From: Candidatus Alkanophagales archaeon
Lineage (GTDB): Archaea > Halobacteriota > Syntropharchaeia > Alkanophagales > B39-G2
Reading direction: 5' to 3'
DNA: 6,085 bases
Assembly (NCBI GenBank): GCA_003661185.1
Contig: QMVQ01000105.1
Span: 1-6,085, forward strand
In this document: positions 5,478 to 6,085 of the stretch, one piece after another
Layout of the letters: the number at the start of each line of letters is the position of its first letter
Position numbering within the stretch: the first letter of the stretch is position 1
The notes under the pieces: model-generated
What the model was told of the DNA's origin: nothing
Seen by the model: the letters and a program-made list of their open reading frames with translations, nothing else
The model's database searches: none
Program-made: the position numbers and the translations under genes

Positions 5478-6085
5478 ATGGGATATGGCTTTGCTCCTGA
5501 CAAACTCATAAAGCATGCGCAGAAGCTGGATTTAGACCTTGAGTTGTATATGATTTCAAAAAAGGGCATTTTAATAAGTTTTGAGAATTCGAGAAGGATC
5601 GTAGGTGAAGATAAAGACGCCGGTGTGAGCATAAGGGTGGTGAAGGACAAAAGGCTCGGACATTACTCCTCTCCGCTTAATTCTAAGATTCGTGAGGAGC
5701 TCATGCTGGAAAAGGCTATCAAAATAGCAAACGTCGGGAATAAAACTGTAAAAAGACCACCTTTCACCTTTACAGACTCCGTAACCGAAGTATCAGGGCT
5801 CTACGACCCCATGGAGAACATAAAGCTCGAAGAAGGCATAGAGCTTTGCGAGGACTGCATGAAGGCTATGCGTAGCATATTAAGGGGAGGCGCTGGCGGC
5901 TTTCCAAGGAGGACAAGCAAGCTCTCGGTCTGCCTTTCCAGCGTCGTCGAGGACGTGACGGTAATAAACACTTACGGCATTGAGAAACACGAAAAATCCA
6001 CTTATTATTCATTTCACGTGAACTGCGTGACTGAAGGCGGCAGGAGCAAAGAAAGTGCTGTGAAGCGCCGATTTTCCGATTTGGA
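5478..6085 (+). CDS. TldD/PmbA family protein, N-terminal part (cut by window end)
   Basis: The first 202 codons of a gene that runs off the right edge. The protein resembles the N-terminal domain of the TldD/PmbA (TldE) family, whose members form TldD/TldE metalloprotease pairs that process peptides. Evidence is the pattern ExSRRxxGEDKDAGVSIRV (about 36-54), followed by KDKRLGHYSS, a helical segment of AxxxA type, VSGLYDP, and later the strand VTVINTYGIEKHEKSTYYSF that matches the family's N(S/T)xG region. The zinc motif HExxxH of TldD would lie beyond the edge, so TldD cannot be separated from the motif-lacking PmbA/TldE; the GLYDP segment leans towards PmbA. An in-frame TAA at 5460 and a ribosome binding site support ATG 5478. 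The first 100 bases or so are clearly more AT-rich than the fwd genes. Confidence 0.8.
   Translation, partial: MGYGFAPDKLIKHAQKLDLDLELYMISKKGILISFENSRRIVGEDKDAGVSIRVVKDKRLGHYSSPLNSKIREELMLEKAIKIANVGNKTVKRPPFTFTDSVTEVSGLYDPMENIKLEEGIELCEDCMKAMRSILRGGAGGFPRRTSKLSVCLSSVVEDVTVINTYGIEKHEKSTYYSFHVNCVTEGGRSKESAVKRRFSDL

Noticed and set aside
5459..5650. Minus-strand open frame over the start of the TldD/PmbA gene
   Set aside because: It is antisense to a recognised gene with its own ribosome binding site, and its translation has no family signal.
1..6085. CRISPR arrays, insertion sequences, prophage or integration genes
   Set aside because: No regularly spaced repeats, transposase or integrase motifs, or terminal inverted repeats were seen, and the tRNA 3' end shows no second copy in the window that would mark an attachment site.

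Overview
This is a stretch of archaeal chromosome, most likely from a euryarchaeote with C1 (methanogenic, methanotrophic/alkane-oxidising or Archaeoglobus-like) metabolism. The evidence is a set of four tungsten/molybdenum formylmethanofuran dehydrogenase genes, a eukaryote/archaea-type ribosomal protein L32e, an archaeal tRNA-Glu without an encoded CCA, TATA-type promoters and GAGGTGG-type ribosome binding sites. The sequence alone does not show whether the pathway runs towards CO2 reduction or towards oxidation.

Layout from left to right. tRNA-Glu(CTC) lies on the minus strand at 13-87. A divergent control region of about 120 bp follows (88-207), with a TATA-like box facing each way. A tight plus-strand operon fwdD-fwdB-fwdA-fwdC then runs from 208 to 4383, with gaps of 2, 9 and 13 nt. 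A 54-nt convergent spacer separates it from a minus-strand mobA (4438-5061). On the plus strand, ribosomal protein L32e (5107-5448) has a clear TATA box placed so that its mRNA should be leaderless. A TldD/PmbA-family gene starts at 5478 and is cut by the window end. No stretch over 300 bases lacks a gene.

How the genes fit together. FwdB and FwdD together form the CO2-reducing (or formate-oxidising) module that carries the bis-pterin guanine dinucleotide cofactor. FwdA joins formate to methanofuran at a dinuclear metal site. FwdC is a beta-helical structural subunit. MobA attaches GMP to molybdopterin, the last nucleotide step needed for the cofactor that FwdB/D binds, so its position next to the fwd operon makes metabolic sense. 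The FwdE/F/G-type electron-transfer subunits are not in the window. The operon is bounded by a divergent tRNA and a convergent gene, so those subunits must be encoded elsewhere or be replaced.

I see no mobile element, CRISPR array or clearly undescribed system. The points worth a second look are modest: L32e outside its usual spc-operon context, an unusual nucleotide-binding loop in MobA, the lack of electron-transfer subunits beside fwdDBAC, and repeated translation signals at the fwd gene junctions.
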